Part shown: positions 25,576-33,886 of the stretch, one piece after another
How the letters are laid out: every line of letters begins with the position of its first letter
Numbering within the stretch: the stretch's first letter is position 1
NCBI GenBank assembly: GCA_035516255.1
Contig: DATJAL010000010.1
Location: forward strand, 1-54,195
Source: Chitinivibrionales bacterium
Lineage (GTDB): Bacteria > Fibrobacterota > Chitinivibrionia > Chitinivibrionales > FEN-1185
DNA: 54,195 nucleotides
Direction of reading: 5' to 3'
Translations under genes and position numbers: made by a program
Notes under the pieces: generated by a model
Told to the model about the DNA's origin: nothing
Database searches by the model: none
The model's input: only the letters and a program-made list of their open reading frames with translations

Positions 25576-26619
25576 ATGATTATCAAAATCAACCGGCTCT
25601 TCTCGCTTTCCCTCACGCTGATGTTCTCCGCCCTGCTTTCTCAAAGCTTTGCCATTGTCTACATCGTGACCGACACGCTAACCGTGCTGGGAAAAACCGC
25701 GATCGTGCGCGCGTCATCGGAATATATGGGCGCCAGGAACGCGCCGAGCATCAACAAACTTCCCAACATTTTCGACAATGACTCAACCACCTACTGGCAG
25801 CAAGCCGGCGAGGTGACCGGCGAGCAGCAATGGATCGACATTAAATTCTCCGAGAAACGGCAATTCAAAGGCATGATCTTCGGCGCCGGGTGCAGAAAAG
25901 ATTACATATGCCTTGAAGACAACACCGTGCCCACCAAAATGAAAATCAAGCTCGACGAAAAGCCCGCCTTCGAATACACCTGCGACTGGGACGCCAAGGC
26001 CGAACCACCCACGACCCTGACGCGCGAAGAAGTGAACATGCGGAAAGGTTTCATCTGGTTCGACTGCGACACGCCCTTCACCACGGCGCTCATTCAGATA
26101 AAATTCGAGGATACCCGGAAAGGCGCGCGGTATGACCTGCTCTGCATGTCGGATTTCGAGCTTCTGGACCCGACCGACAACCGGTTCGACCTCTTCGACA
26201 TCCTTTCGAAGCTTACCATAAACCCCAACGATCTCGGCGTCATCAAATCGCCGGCGCTGACGATCGGCGACGACGACCCCTGGCGGATAAAAACATACAT
26301 CGACAGTCTTTACAGCAGCGAACCATCGGCGGCATGGAAGCAGGACTCTGCGAAAATAGAAAAAGGCCTGAACACCGGCATGCGCGCCATCAGCGACGGC
26401 GAACAAGTCACGAAGCTCATCGCGGTCCTCAAGACGCTTTTGATTAAAAACGGCAAAATGGTCCGGTTCCGGCAGGACGGCCGCACCACCTATTATATGA
26501 TGCAGTCGGGCACCATTTTTCTCGGCGGTAAGCAATGGGACATCTGGCGGTACATTTCAACCATCCCCACGTCGAAAGGGATCGAAGTGACGATCAGATA
26601 TGTTCCGTTTGCTAATTAG
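25576..26619 (+). CDS. exported discoidin-like protein
   Basis: 347 residues with a signal peptide (residues ~1-26, ending in QSFA). Residues ~45-185 resemble the F5/8-type discoidin or NADase-type glycan-binding fold: ASSEYMGARNAPSINKLPNIFDNDSTTYWQ is the usual opening and YDLLCMSDFELL the usual closing strand. Such domains bind carbohydrate. The remaining ~150 residues are unrecognised. It lies between vgrG and the PAAR gene, so it could be an accessory or immunity-type periplasmic protein, but this is inference. Confidence 0.7.
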   Translation: MIIKINRLFSLSLTLMFSALLSQSFAIVYIVTDTLTVLGKTAIVRASSEYMGARNAPSINKLPNIFDNDSTTYWQQAGEVTGEQQWIDIKFSEKRQFKGMIFGAGCRKDYICLEDNTVPTKMKIKLDEKPAFEYTCDWDAKAEPPTTLTREEVNMRKGFIWFDCDTPFTTALIQIKFEDTRKGARYDLLCMSDFELLDPTDNRFDLFDILSKLTINPNDLGVIKSPALTIGDDDPWRIKTYIDSLYSSEPSAAWKQDSAKIEKGLNTGMRAISDGEQVTKLIAVLKTLLIKNGKMVRFRQDGRTTYYMMQSGTIFLGGKQWDIWRYISTIPTSKGIEVTIRYVPFAN

Positions 26620-26632
26620 GAATATAAAATTG

Positions 26633-26660
26633 CCACAGAGACACAGAGAACACAGAAAAA
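26633..26660. repeat. CACAGAGA-family repeat, left flank of the GxxExxY relic
   Basis: CCACAGAGACACAGAGAACACAG plus an A run ends right at the start codon of the GxxExxY relic. The inverted counterpart is at 27048-27098. Confidence 0.8.
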
Positions 26661-27037
26661 ATGAGAGTGAATGATAATGCAATAACTGAAAAGGCGATTG
26701 GAGGTGCCATTGAAGTACATAAAGCGTCTCAAGCAAGCCAGGGCCAAGTGCGATTTATGAAGAGGCTCTATGCCATGAATTTGTCCTGAATAAAATCACA
26801 CATGAGAGACAAGTGCCACTGCCTGTTAGTTATAAAGGAAAGATTCTAGGAAATTTCCGTCTGGATCTAATGGTTGAAAACCAGGTTATTGTTGAACTAA
26901 ACGCCGTCGACCGGTTTGACAAAATTTTTGAAGCTCAACTGTTATCGTACTTGAAAATGACGGGAAAGAAAACTGGATTGATAATAAATTTTAACGTATC
27001 ATCTTTACGTGACGGAATCAAACGAATGGTTCTGTAA
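26661..27037 (+). pseudogene. GxxExxY-family gene, frameshifted
   Basis: The frame opens at 26661 with the family's N-terminus (NAITEKAIGGAIEVHKA), whose G-x-x-E-V-H part gives the family name. Between about 26725 and 26757 the reading frame is lost: the sequence continues in another frame as IYEEALCHEFVLNKITHERQ. It then runs in frame as VPLPVSYKGKILGNF, VIVELNAVD, EAQLLSYLKMTGKKTGLIINFNV and DGIKRMVL to the stop at 27037. So about 125 residues of a normal-length protein are split by one or more frameshifts. Function of the family is unknown. Both sides carry inverted CACAGAGA repeats. Confidence 0.85.
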
Positions 27038-27047
27038 TAACAATTCA

Positions 27048-27098
27048 TTTTTTCTTTTTTGATTCTATTTGTCTCTGTGCCCTCTAGGTCTCTGTGGC
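27048..27098. repeat. CACAGAGA-family repeat, right flank (inverted)
   Basis: A T-rich run (27048-27060) followed by GTCTCTGTGCCCTCTAGGTC and TCTGTGGC (27071-27098) is the inverted partner of 26633-26660. Together they bracket the GxxExxY relic exactly. The PAAR gene begins 26 bases later. Confidence 0.8.
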
Positions 27099-27123
27099 TA
27101 TTTTATCTTTTTAGGACCTATCA

Positions 27124-28212
27124 ATGGGAAAACCCGCAGCACGCCTTGGCGACATGACCGCGCACGGCGGCACCATCACGGGGCCTGGCTGCCCCACGGT
27201 GCTCATCGGCGGCATGCCGGCGGCCACGCTCGGAGACATGCATGTATGTCCCATGGCGACTCCCGGAACCCCGCCTATCCCGCATGTCGGAGGGCCGATT
27301 TCTCTCGGGAGCACCGGCGTATTGATCGGCGGCAAGCCCGCGGCGCGCATGGGCGACATGGCCGTGTGCGTGGGCCCGCCGAGCTCCATCATCCTCGGGT
27401 GCATGACCGTTCTTATCGGTGAAGCAGGCGGCGGCGCAGGGGGCGGCGGCGCGGGCGCGGGAGCCGGCGGCGCGGGCGGCACCGGCACGGCGGGCGCGCT
27501 GCACAGCGCTGCGGTCGCGGGGCAATCGCCCCAAACGGACGAAACAAAAGATCATTACCTTGACCTGAGCTTTGTCGACGGCGCGAACCTTCCCGTGGGC
27601 GGCGTGCGGTATGTCATGTCATGTCCGGACAATGCCAAGCGCGCCGGCGTGCTGGGCGGCAGCATCAAACTCACCGGCATTGACGAAGGCGACTACACCG
27701 TAACCCTGCGCGCCATCACCGGCGCCAAGTGGTCGGCACGGGAATCAGACGTGGGCAAAGCGGTCACCATGCAGATCGACACCATGGGCGTTGAAGACGG
27801 CGAAAAGGCCATCATCGACATTTACGTGCGCGACGGAAACTACACCGACCACCTGCTTGACACAATGGAAGCAGGCTTCAGCGGCGGCCAGATACAAAAA
27901 CAGTGGGCCATGCAGGTGGACGAGAAATACCTGGCCATTTGCGACGCAAAGGAAAAGCATAAAAAGTATTCAAGGCCGTTTTTCTTTTTTAGGGTGAAGA
28001 TCGGGGAAATGGAAGAACAGTCGGGGGCGCTGTATTTGAAGGATTGGGTAGAGATTACGGTAAAGGATAAAAAAGGAAATCCGATGAAAAACAAACAATA
28101 CAAGGCTTTGCTACCATCAGGAGAAATCGGGCAGGGGACCCTTGACAACCAAGGAAATATTCGGATTAAAAATATTCAACCCGGCAAATTAGGCTTCATC
28201 ATTATTAAATAA
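27124..28212 (+). CDS. PAAR spike-tip protein with C-terminal transthyretin-like domain
   Basis: 362 residues. Residues 1-~100 are a PAAR domain (GKPAARLGDMTAHGG, GGMPAATLGDMHVCP, GGKPAARMGDM) that caps VgrG. Residues ~101-125 are a Gly/Ala-rich linker. Residues ~135-235 form a small beta domain (LDLSFVDGANLPVGGVRYVM ... DEGDYTVTLRA). Residues ~300-360 (DWVEITVKDKKGNPMKNKQY ... NIRIKNIQPGKLGF) match the transthyretin/carboxypeptidase-regulatory-like fold known to dock effectors to PAAR spikes. No toxin domain is fused. The effector is therefore likely encoded separately, and the next gene is the candidate. Confidence 0.88.
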   Translation: MGKPAARLGDMTAHGGTITGPGCPTVLIGGMPAATLGDMHVCPMATPGTPPIPHVGGPISLGSTGVLIGGKPAARMGDMAVCVGPPSSIILGCMTVLIGEAGGGAGGGGAGAGAGGAGGTGTAGALHSAAVAGQSPQTDETKDHYLDLSFVDGANLPVGGVRYVMSCPDNAKRAGVLGGSIKLTGIDEGDYTVTLRAITGAKWSARESDVGKAVTMQIDTMGVEDGEKAIIDIYVRDGNYTDHLLDTMEAGFSGGQIQKQWAMQVDEKYLAICDAKEKHKKYSRPFFFFRVKIGEMEEQSGALYLKDWVEITVKDKKGNPMKNKQYKALLPSGEIGQGTLDNQGNIRIKNIQPGKLGFIIIK

Positions 28213-28261
28213 TATACCGGTTTTTCAGATAGTACCAATTTAAAAACAGGCTAAACATCTT

Positions 28262-28960
28262 ATGGAACCCGGCGGCAATTTTGAAATCCAAACCAACAAA
28301 AAGCATAATCTTGTCCTTCATGAGGACGATGAAATAACAGAAAAAGGAAACAAAGTTTATTTTTTATGGGCATTTGAATTGAAACTTGGTATTCCCGATT
28401 ACGAAAATTACCCAGACGTTGCCAATCCTCCTACCCGTGATGAAAAAGAAAAAAAGATTTATGAGACTGCCAAGCAATTGTTTCATTCCTGGGAAGATGA
28501 TATTACGCGAGCCAAGAAAAAACATGGGGAAGAAAATGTTTATGTCAGGGGAATAGAAAATGTTGCTGTTTACAAGGATTTTCAAAAGGCATTCACCGAC
28601 AGGGAAGCCATTATAATTGTCGTGGCCGCCCATGGCTGGCCGGAAGGGGGTTTTGAGATGGTTCACGGAAGCACTCCCTTTTATCCAAACTATGCAAAGC
28701 AATTGAAAAATCTGAAATTGCTCGTTTTGGAATCATGCTTCCAGGGAATAAAGGCAAATCGAAGGCTTTGGTCACAATATACAAATGTAATAATGGAAAA
28801 TATTATTGGATGGGTTGGCCTAAACAGGGAACTTATCTTGCAAACGGCAATAGATTGGAATAAGGGAAAGGGTATAAGTCCTGACATTACAAATGATAAA
28901 TTCCATAGCCTGAGGGAGGCAATAGAAAAAGCCGAAACCCAAGTAATAAACAATCCATAG
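28262..28960 (+). CDS. caspase/CHAT-like protein, candidate T6SS effector
   Basis: 232 residues. I recognise no named family, but the centre has the layout of caspase-fold cysteine peptidases: a hydrophobic strand followed by His-Gly (AIIIVVAAHG, His124), then ~33 residues later a second strand ending in Cys-x-x-Gly (LKLLVLESCFQG, Cys159). This parallels the SxHG and DACxSG motifs of CHAT/caspase domains. The gene starts 49 bases after the PAAR stop and is much more A+T-rich than its neighbours. No signal peptide is seen, as expected for a spike-delivered effector. Peptidase activity is inference. Confidence 0.6.
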   Translation: MEPGGNFEIQTNKKHNLVLHEDDEITEKGNKVYFLWAFELKLGIPDYENYPDVANPPTRDEKEKKIYETAKQLFHSWEDDITRAKKKHGEENVYVRGIENVAVYKDFQKAFTDREAIIIVVAAHGWPEGGFEMVHGSTPFYPNYAKQLKNLKLLVLESCFQGIKANRRLWSQYTNVIMENIIGWVGLNRELILQTAIDWNKGKGISPDITNDKFHSLREAIEKAETQVINNP

Positions 28961-28991
28961 TAAACATTTATATATTTTCCGCCTCTTTGAT

Positions 28992-30317
28992 ATGACCATA
29001 TTAAATTCAAATTTTATTCTGCGCATTTTTCTTTGCCTATTCTCTTTTCTGATCTCATTTTCTTTTGCAAAATCCCCAGTTAATTTTCAATCTATTACAA
29101 GCGTCGTCATTTCAATCTATGGTATTGACACAATGTTGCATCCCGACGGAACGCATGGACGGAGTGGAAGACCTGTAATAAAAATAGGATCGCTTACCAC
29201 CAGAGATTCTTTAATCATTGCCGAGTTCAGAAGAATCCGGCATTGGGAGAATTCACCGGTAAACCTTTGTGCGATTTCCAACAGAATCGATCTTTATGCC
29301 GGAGACTCGCTGCTTCTGACCTTGGCTGGGGTTATTGCGGATGGTTGTGGTTTCATTGCATGCTGTCGCCAGTTGAACTGTGATGAAAACAAGCATTTCC
29401 CAAAAAGCATAAAGGATAAATTGCTGGAACTTTGCGATGCTGCGCCTGTTAAAGAAGGCTGCATTTCTTTTTCGAAGATACGCACCAAACTGCATGACAT
29501 GCCGCCGGCGCAGGTAGATTCTATTCAAAAAAAATATTCTGGAAGATTCAAATCGGTTTTTTATTCATTCTCTTTGCCGATACTCCTCAATACCTTGAAA
29601 AAATATTACCAATGGTCTACCTTTCCGACAATCAACCGATCCTGGGAAAACCACTTGGCGTTGGTTTTACAGCAGATTCACGATCCGCTGTTTGAATATT
29701 TATTCTATGAAGCGTACGGCGATCGCGCAGGTTTCGAGGCATTTTTTGACAAAGAGGAGTGGTTCTGCCAGAAATGCAAAGATACCGAACAGGTCCAATG
29801 GTTTATTCATGATAAGCATGTTAGAAATCCCGATTCGATCAGGCAGATTAAAGATAATTGTCTTCATTACGACACATTGCGTAGAGCTATTGACGCCATT
29901 ACCTCGGTCATGACTTCATATGATAGCCTGACGCTTAAAGCCGCTCCGCATATGTTGGTTCAGCTTTCATTCGACATTCCGGTTAACGTCATCATAAATG
30001 TCGATACACTACGGTGGTTTATTCGTTTTAGAATATCGGCCTTGGATGGCGAGGCTTATTTCAAGGCTGTTTCGCTCTCGGCCGGAGGTTTATCTTCCGC
30101 ATGCAAAAAAGGGATTGATGATATTAAAAAAATTGGCGGCGTTTCCTTTGATGATACTATCATTTTACCTTCCAATTACACATCATCCAAAATAAAAACC
30201 ATCGCGGTCAATCTTGGAAATGTTTCCTCTAAAAATATCAACTATACAATAGAATTTTCGAATAGAGAAAAGTTCTCCTACACCAAAGACCAGCTTTGCG
30301 GGGAATGGTATCAGTAA
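28992..30317 (+). CDS. exported protein of unknown function (possible immunity partner)
   Basis: 441 residues with a clear signal peptide (residues ~1-26, FLCLFSFLISFSFA). No family is recognised. Cysteine pairs (ADGCGFIACCRQLNC, EEWFCQKCKD) suggest disulfides or metal sites. The C-terminal ~90 residues look like a beta-sandwich. It follows the caspase-like gene by 31 bases, shares its A+T-rich composition, and probably arrived with it. A periplasmic immunity role is possible but unproven. Confidence 0.65.
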   Translation: MTILNSNFILRIFLCLFSFLISFSFAKSPVNFQSITSVVISIYGIDTMLHPDGTHGRSGRPVIKIGSLTTRDSLIIAEFRRIRHWENSPVNLCAISNRIDLYAGDSLLLTLAGVIADGCGFIACCRQLNCDENKHFPKSIKDKLLELCDAAPVKEGCISFSKIRTKLHDMPPAQVDSIQKKYSGRFKSVFYSFSLPILLNTLKKYYQWSTFPTINRSWENHLALVLQQIHDPLFEYLFYEAYGDRAGFEAFFDKEEWFCQKCKDTEQVQWFIHDKHVRNPDSIRQIKDNCLHYDTLRRAIDAITSVMTSYDSLTLKAAPHMLVQLSFDIPVNVIINVDTLRWFIRFRISALDGEAYFKAVSLSAGGLSSACKKGIDDIKKIGGVSFDDTIILPSNYTSSKIKTIAVNLGNVSSKNINYTIEFSNREKFSYTKDQLCGEWYQ

Positions 30318-30453
30318 TATCAATGGATCGACAGATTACCGGCAAGTTTCGCGCGGAGCTTGTTGACTGGGGAAAGCCTTGAAGGTAAACTATTCATGTA
30401 ACTGCAGGTTTCGGTGTCTCATGGTTCCTATGGTGGACGTCAGGAAAGATTAG

Positions 30454-31644
30454 ATGATGATTCTGATAAGAGGTATAATCCTTGTCACAGCACTTTCACT
30501 GACAACCGCTTTTGGAAAAACCGCTCACGTGCGCACGCCCTCAACCGCACCCGCGCCCGAGCCCTTTTGTGCGCCCGCCGTCATTCCCTTCACCGAAACC
30601 GTTCACGGCGCCTTCACCCTCCCCCTTCCCTGCCGCGTCGGCATAGAAGCAGTCGTCAGCTCGTTCGAGTCCAGGTTCGCAATTGTCACTTTTTCCGGCC
30701 AGAGCATCATCGGCGTCGACACCGTTTCGGCCGAGGAATACAAGGGCGGGACACGGAGCGTGCTCGGTTCCGAGGACGAGCACAACCTTGTGCTGCTTTC
30801 GGCCGCAGAGGTTGCGGTACTTGACAGGCCGGAAAACAGGGTGTCGGTCGAATACACCACCGCCTCGCCGCGAGCCGATTTTCAGACCAAGTATTTCCAG
30901 GGAAAAATCGCGGGCAGCGACCGGCTGCTCATCATCGCCGAGGTGTCGCCCTCGGTCGGCGAGGAGGGCGTTGTCGACGCCACGCTGCATTCGTTGGTGT
31001 ATGATGATGTCCGGGTGAGAAAAACCCTGTCACGCATCGTTATCGAGCATCCTCTGAACGAGCAGCCGCCTGTGTTTTTCAGCAAAGACGTCGTCATCTA
31101 CCGCAACAAGCGCAAAGATGCTTCCGAGCCGTGGAAGGCGCTCGACAACACGCTTTCGCCAATAAGCCATCCACTGTGCGCTTTGCTCGACCGGGAATTC
31201 AGGCAGTTTTTGATTTACGGGCTGGTGATGTCCGACCGGCACAGGCATGCCGTTGTTTCAGCCACCAATGCCGACACCAAAATGCCCGCGATCAATTATA
31301 TTTCCTGGAAGTCAAGCAAAGTTTCGTCAATCGCCATGCCGGCGGGCATGTTTTTGGGTCAGAAAAACCTCATGATGTCGCCGTCCGGCAAATGGGTGTT
31401 TTTCACCGCGACCATAGACAACGAGGGCAAACGCGCCATGAATCATGTGCTGGTATATCTCGACCCCGACCTTCCCAGCGGGTTTCTCCCTCCGTTCGTC
31501 GTTGCCGAAGGGAAAAACGAGGACCGCGCCGCGTGGATAACCGAGCCCGAGGGGCTTGTTGTTTTCGGCAAGGGGCAAGTTTCGTTGTGGGACCTCTCGA
31601 AATTCGTTCCAAAAAAACCAAAAACAAAACCAAAAAAAAGGTAG
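30454..31644 (+). CDS. exported protein of unknown function
   Basis: 396 residues with a signal peptide (residues ~1-21). The composition returns to the G+C-rich level of the chromosome. Residues 75-340 look like repeated beta strands with a possible WD/beta-propeller character (MMSPSGKWVFFTATIDNEGK is typical of such blades), and the C-terminus is a Lys/Pro-rich tail (KKPKTKPKKR). AGGA lies eight bases before the ATG. The DUF1795 gene follows directly, suggesting co-transcription. Confidence 0.65.
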   Translation: MMILIRGIILVTALSLTTAFGKTAHVRTPSTAPAPEPFCAPAVIPFTETVHGAFTLPLPCRVGIEAVVSSFESRFAIVTFSGQSIIGVDTVSAEEYKGGTRSVLGSEDEHNLVLLSAAEVAVLDRPENRVSVEYTTASPRADFQTKYFQGKIAGSDRLLIIAEVSPSVGEEGVVDATLHSLVYDDVRVRKTLSRIVIEHPLNEQPPVFFSKDVVIYRNKRKDASEPWKALDNTLSPISHPLCALLDREFRQFLIYGLVMSDRHRHAVVSATNADTKMPAINYISWKSSKVSSIAMPAGMFLGQKNLMMSPSGKWVFFTATIDNEGKRAMNHVLVYLDPDLPSGFLPPFVVAEGKNEDRAAWITEPEGLVVFGKGQVSLWDLSKFVPKKPKTKPKKR

Positions 31645-31650
31645 CTTCCC

Positions 31651-32088
31651 ATGGCTGGCTTCAACCATCAGTTCCAGATCGCCCTGCCTGACGGCTGGGA
31701 GGACAAGACAGTTTTCACGTATCAGGGCCCGCTCGACAGCGGCGTCCAGCACAACATCGTGCTCCTCGTTGACGCGACGGTGGGTAAAAAAACCGAATTG
31801 GCCGACTACGTGAAAAGCCAGATGGCAACGTCAAAAGAGGCGCTGCCCGGGTTCCAGATGATCAAAGAAGGGGAAAAAACGCTGCCGTCAGGAATCAAGG
31901 CGCATGAAGTCGTCTACAAATACATGCCGACCGACCAGCAGGCGCTGTACCAGAAGCAGCTTTACCTGATAATTGACGGAAAGGCATACGCGTTCACGTC
32001 CACCTTTTCAAAGAAAACACTGCAGACGATCGCCGCCGAGGTGGACCAGATCGTTGCGGGCTTCAGGCCGCTTCAGGCGCAGGAATAA
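31651..32088 (+). CDS. DcrB/DUF1795-family protein (Eag-chaperone family)
   Basis: 145 residues with the DUF1795 layout: an N-terminal FQIALPDGWEDKTVFTYQG, a central KSQMATSKEALPGFQMIKEG helix-strand, and a final FSKKTLQTIAAEVDQIVAGF helix. In T6SS loci such proteins (EagR/EagT) act as chaperones for effectors with N-terminal membrane segments. Here it is the last plus-strand gene of the vgrG-PAAR island and starts six bases after the preceding stop. No membrane-type pre-PAAR segment is visible in the PAAR protein, so its client is unknown. Confidence 0.8.
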   Translation: MAGFNHQFQIALPDGWEDKTVFTYQGPLDSGVQHNIVLLVDATVGKKTELADYVKSQMATSKEALPGFQMIKEGEKTLPSGIKAHEVVYKYMPTDQQALYQKQLYLIIDGKAYAFTSTFSKKTLQTIAAEVDQIVAGFRPLQAQE

Positions 32089-32126
32089 ATCCGGCAATCG
32101 CGGAAAAGAACATTTCCATTAGGGTC

Positions 32127-32519
32127 CTATCGCGGAATATTCCCCACGAAAATCATCATCGCCGCGACGATCAGGGCGAATTGTCCGATGCGAAACAGAA
32201 TGTACTCGCTCTGACCGCCGGTGCCGCCGGTCACGATCCCCAGCGCCAGCAGCATGCCGGCGCACAGGTTTGAGACAATTTTGGCCGTGTGCTCCCGCTG
32301 GCCCGACAATGCGAGCACTATTACGAGAATTCCGAGAAAGATGAGCGTAAGCCCCTGCCAGATGAGCGCCATGGAAAGGACGCGCTGCAATCCTTTGATG
32401 ATGACTTTAAAATCCCTGACTATTGCGCCTGACCTGACAAGATATGCAAGCCCGAGAATGATGGTGACAGCGCCGGCCGCGACATTGAGCCAGAGGGGCG
32501 GGACGGAGAGGATGGACAT
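32127..32519 (-). CDS. small integral membrane protein
   Basis: 130 residues with four hydrophobic spans (about residues 5-27, 48-68, 76-96, 106-126). No family is recognised. It converges on the DUF1795 gene with a 38-base gap. It may be paired with the next minus-strand membrane gene. Confidence 0.6.
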   Translation of the reverse strand: MSILSVPPLWLNVAAGAVTIILGLAYLVRSGAIVRDFKVIIKGLQRVLSMALIWQGLTLIFLGILVIVLALSGQREHTAKIVSNLCAGMLLALGIVTGGTGGQSEYILFRIGQFALIVAAMMIFVGNIPR

Positions 32520-32573
32520 TGGGGAATTTCTCCCGGTCTGCTATTTTCTTGTTCGCCGAACGGTCTTCCTTGC

Positions 32574-32876
32574 TTAGTTCGACTCATGCGCCGGTTGATG
32601 TTTCCGCACCTTTTCCTTTAACAACTTTATCGAGTTGTACAAGTATTGTATCGAGGTTATGATTCCGAGCAGCCCTATTACCAGCGCAAGAATTCCGTAA
32701 ATATTCTCGGGTCTTTCTTGACCGATGGTGAAGTTCCTGAACAGGTGCAGGGCGCGAACCGTCAGCGGGACAACAATGCCGGACGCGAATAAAAGCGAAA
32801 AGCCTGTTATCTTGATGACGAACCGTTTAAATACCAATGCTTTAATTTTATTAGATTTTTCGGCAATATCATCCAT
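32574..32876 (-). CDS. small membrane protein with two spans
   Basis: 100 residues: a charged N-terminus, a first span (FVIKITGFSLLFASGIVVPL), a loop, a second span (NIYGILALVIGLLGIITSIQYL) and a basic tail. No known family is recognised. It lies 54 bases upstream of the other small membrane gene in the same direction. Confidence 0.55.
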   Translation of the reverse strand: MDDIAEKSNKIKALVFKRFVIKITGFSLLFASGIVVPLTVRALHLFRNFTIGQERPENIYGILALVIGLLGIITSIQYLYNSIKLLKEKVRKHQPAHESN

Positions 32877-32937
32877 AAATCATGATCTTTCGCTCTTCAT
32901 CGCCTCAAAATAATCAGAGCAAAAACAGATTGATAAA

Positions 32938-33006
32938 TGTCACTCCCGCACACGCGGGAGTCCAGTCAACAATCAAACATTGATTCCCGCTTTCGCGGGA
33001 ATGACA
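32938..33006. repeat. paired palindromic element, copy 2
   Basis: Arms 32938-32964 and 32981-33006 repeat the design of 19615-19692: TGTCA, a TCCCGC...GCGGGA hairpin, a short spacer, then an inverted second hairpin ending in TGACA. The spacer here is 16 bases against 22 in copy 1. Confidence 0.85.
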
Positions 33007-33038
33007 CCTACGGCAAAGGTCATCTAATTATTAATTGA

Positions 33039-33827
33039 TTAATAACTCTTCACCGCCTTCTTGCTTTCCTCCCAGAATTTGTCCATCTCCTCAAGCGGCG
33101 CCTTGTGGATGTCTTTGCCGAGTTTCTTGTACCGGTCCTCGATGTACCGGAACCGCTTGGCGAACTTGTTCACCGTCACGCGCAGCGCGTCTTCGGCGGA
33201 GATGCGCTTGTGCCGGGCGACGTTGACAAGGGCGAATATGATGTCGCCGAGCTCCTCCTCGGCGTTTTTCTGGTCGCCTTTTTCGAGCGCCTGCCTGAAT
33301 TCGCCGAACTCCTCCTCCACCTTGTCAAGCACCGGCTTCAGGTCTTTCCAGTCGAAGCCCACCTTTGCCACGCGGCGCTGGATCTTCTCGGCCTTGAACA
33401 GCGCCGGCAGGGCGTCGGGAATGTCGTCCACGAGGTATTTGCGGTGCTCCTTCTCGTCCTTCTTGATGCGCTCCCAGTTATGGATCACCTCTTTTGACGA
33501 CCCCACTGTTGCATTGCCGAACACGTGCGGATGGCGCCTGATGAGCTTGTCGGAAATCTCCCGCGCCACGTCCTCGAGGTCGAACCTTCCCTCGTCCTTC
33601 GCGATCTGCGCGTGCAGCACCACCTGCAGCAGGAGGTCGCCGAGCTCCTCGCACATCTTATGGTTGTCGTTTTCGTCAACCGCCTCGAAGAACTCGTACG
33701 CCTCGTCGAGCAGGCAGCTCAAGATGCTCTTGTTGTTCTGCTCGCGGTCCCACGGGCAGCCGCCGGGCCCGCGCAGCGTTTTTACGATTTCAACAAACCG
33801 GTCGAGTTCTTTTCCCATGATATTCAT
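33039..33827 (-). CDS. mazG: nucleoside triphosphate pyrophosphohydrolase MazG
   Basis: About 262 residues, the length of the tandem-domain MazG that hydrolyses NTPs and dNTPs and trims abnormal nucleotides. The first domain has GGCPWDREQ, then the metal-binding EEAYE/EELGDLLLQVVLHAQIA helices. The second has the linker GFDWKDLKPVLDKVEEEFGEF and EEELGDIIFALVNVARH. I chose the ATG at 33827, with AAGGA just upstream; a longer frame to 33899 would translate the repeat DNA. It is the last gene of the selW-sua5-mazG group. Confidence 0.92.
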   Translation of the reverse strand: MNIMGKELDRFVEIVKTLRGPGGCPWDREQNNKSILSCLLDEAYEFFEAVDENDNHKMCEELGDLLLQVVLHAQIAKDEGRFDLEDVAREISDKLIRRHPHVFGNATVGSSKEVIHNWERIKKDEKEHRKYLVDDIPDALPALFKAEKIQRRVAKVGFDWKDLKPVLDKVEEEFGEFRQALEKGDQKNAEEELGDIIFALVNVARHKRISAEDALRVTVNKFAKRFRYIEDRYKKLGKDIHKAPLEEMDKFWEESKKAVKSY

Positions 33828-33849
33828 TGTTCCTTGTCTTATTATTTTA

Positions 33850-33885
33850 TTTTCTCTGTGTTCTCCGTGTCTCTGTGGTGATTTT
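33850..33885. repeat. CACAGAGA-family interspersed repeat, solo copy
   Basis: TTTCTCTGTGTTCTCCGTGT followed by CTCTGTGGTGATTTTT is an inverted solo copy of the repeat flanking the GxxExxY relic. It lies between mazG and the sua5-like gene. Confidence 0.75.
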
Positions 33886-33886
33886 T

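Noticed and set aside
22277-32876. A complete type VI secretion system or contractile injection system
   Set aside because: Only VgrG, PAAR and accessory genes are present. No sheath, tube, baseplate or ATPase genes were found in the window, so only a spike/effector island can be claimed.
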